Below the pieces are notes generated by a model. That model did not search any database, had not been told where the DNA came from, and saw only the letters and a list, made by a program, of their open reading frames with translations. From Sapria himalayana (taxonomy: Eukaryota; Streptophyta; Magnoliopsida; Malpighiales; Rafflesiaceae), in contig JAREIK010008056.1 in assembly GCA_029783825.1 (NCBI GenBank), forward strand, positions 124,001 through 188,000: a DNA stretch of 64,000 bases. Direction: 5' to 3'. Each line of letters opens with the position of its first letter. Position 1 is the first letter of the stretch. Below, piece by piece: positions 62,435 through 64,000 of this stretch. The position numbers and the translations under genes were made by a program.

Positions 62435-64000
62435 AAAATTAAATTTTTTATTTTTTCATTCTTTAAATAAAAAACTATAAATCACTAAAGGCCTAAACAC
62501 TTAAATCACTAAACCCCAAAACCCCTAAATACTTAAACCATTAAACTAGTATATCCTGAATAATAAAATATAAATCTTTATTTTATTTGTATTCATTATA
62601 ATTTTAAATTTACATTTTAATTATTTATTAGTTTGTTTTTATAGAATTATAAATTAAAACTTAATTATGAGAAATACAAATATAATTTAAATAATAACTT
62701 TTAATAACAAAAAATATAAACTTATAAAAAGAAGCAAAACATCAAAGAAAGTATTATTTTTTAATATATTTTACTTTGATTTTGAATAAATTTAAGTTTT
62801 GCAAATATATTTAAAATAATATCTATCTTATTAATAATTAATTTATTAATTTATTTTTTGATCATTAATATAATATATTTCAATATAATTGTTTATATTA
62901 AAATTACCTGATATATAATTATTAATATTATCATAACTAAATATAGTATTCACATATAAAAAAAAATTTAAAAATTGTTATATTTTCAAAGTTTATAATC
63001 TTCAAAAATGAGAAAAAATAACAAAAATAAATTTTATATCATATCATTGTTTAAATAAAACTTATAAACCATTAAATACCTAAATACATAAATATCTAAA
63101 CTCCTAAACCCAGAAGCCCCTAAATACTTAAACCTTTAAACTCGTAAAACTTAAATATAATTTAAATAATTTATAGAAATATTAAATACAAAATAAATTA
63201 TGAGTGATACAAATATAATTTAAATAATATATTTTTCATCAATAAAAACTTTAAAGCTTATAAAATGATGCAAAAACTAAAAAAATTATTATTTAGTAAT
63301 AAATTTTACTTTGATTTTGAATCATTTTAGGTTTTTTAATTATATTTAAATTTATATCTATCATATTAATAATAGTTTATTAATTTATTTTTTGATAATT
63401 GATATAATATCTATCAATAAAAGTGTTTATATTTAGTTTATAATATATATAGTTATAATATTTATTTTTACTAAATATTGTATTCACATTTTAAAAAAAA
63501 TTTAAAATTATTATATTTTCAAATGTTATAACCTTTAAATTTTTGAATAAATATCAAAAATAAATTTTTTATTATTCCATTGTTTGAATAAAACCTATAA
63601 ACCATTAAATGCCTAAATACTTAAATCAATAACTTCTAAATCTCGAAAACCCTAAATAGATATATTTTTTAAACATGTATATTCTAAAAAATAAATAATA
63701 AATAATAAATCTCATTTTTATTTTTTTCATTATACTTTTAAATATTAATTTTAATTATTTATTTGTTTATTTTTATATAAATATTAATTACAAAATAAAT
63801 TATGAGTTATACAAATATAATTTATATAAATTATTTTTCAACAAAAAAAATATTATATAGTAATATATTTTACTTTGTTTCTGAATCATTTTAGGTTTTG
63901 TAATTTTATTTTAATTGATATCTAACTTATTAATAATAGGTTATTAATTTATTTTTTCATCATTATTAGAATATTTTTCAATAAAAATGTTTATATTGTA

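Larger units (their letters stand above)
60007..64000. repeat. AT-rich satellite array, part 2 (to window end)
   Basis: Landmark AAACCTATAAACCACTAAA or a close variant recurs near 60600, 61199, 61787, 62472, 63059 and 63589, spacing about 530-690 bp, all in forward orientation. It directly continues the monomer broken by the hAT element. The array runs past the window edge. Confidence 0.88.

Noticed and set aside
1..64000. rRNA genes, riboswitches or bacterial-type operons
   Set aside because: No rRNA-like conserved stretch, no clustered bacterial-style genes. All coding remnants are plant transposon or plant gene pieces.

Overview
This window looks like gene-poor, repeat-packed nuclear DNA of a flowering plant. 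The evidence is the set of plant-type transposons: two Ty3/gypsy chromovirus copies, Ty1/copia pieces, CACTA ends and a BED-finger hAT element. Added to these are a block of about 7.5 kb with the texture of plant mitochondrial DNA carrying a plastid-type tRNA-Asn relic, and a decayed fragment of a plant Enhancer-of-Polycomb-like gene. I see no intact conventional gene. Species cannot be named from the sequence.

Layout. 1-1.88 kb: 3' end of a dead gypsy pol (RNase H tail, integrase, chromodomain) and the start of its LTR. 1.88-3.89 kb: degenerate GATA tetranucleotide array whose polarity flips near 3147. 3.89-7.53 kb: AT-rich higher-order tandem repeat, with ~490-bp monomers paired into ~980-bp dimers. 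7.7-12.5 kb: broken Enhancer-of-Polycomb-like gene; its long intron holds a copia remnant, and one 51-bp exon sits in a three-copy tandem repeat. 12.6-14.93 kb: body and one end of a CACTA-type element with a 23-bp palindromic minisatellite. 14.94-15.84 kb: pyrimidine-rich TTCTTA-like tract. 15.84-34.99 kb: a giant GATA array with another polarity flip near 16271. It is interrupted by a GC-rich non-autonomous hAT-like element (23.67-24.13 kb) and an almost complete but dead gypsy element (26.92-34.30 kb).

35.0-37.35 kb: a second CACTA end in the opposite orientation, containing a GC-rich trinucleotide block. 37.35-42.0 kb: AT-rich non-coding DNA. 42.0-42.9 kb: a dense field of TTATGCATAA-like palindromes. 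42.9-50.39 kb: mitochondrial-like insertion containing copia fragments and a tRNA-Asn relic. 50.4 kb to the end: an AT-rich satellite with monomers of about 530-600 bp. Many monomers carry a run of telomere-like octamers (consensus near NNNCTAAA), and several carry a perfect or near-perfect 32-bp palindrome. Part of the array is inverted, and a hAT transposon (56.28-60.01 kb) is inserted in it.

The pieces do not form a pathway. They record nested insertions: gypsy and the small hAT-like element into GATA DNA, copia into an old gene intron, and hAT into satellite. Many breaks in the elements look like C-to-T (or G-to-A) changes, as expected in methylated, silenced DNA. The most unusual material is the satellite architecture (polarity flips, palindromes, octamer blocks) and the triplicated exon, not a new protein system. 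Coordinates of diverged repeats are approximate because they were read by eye.
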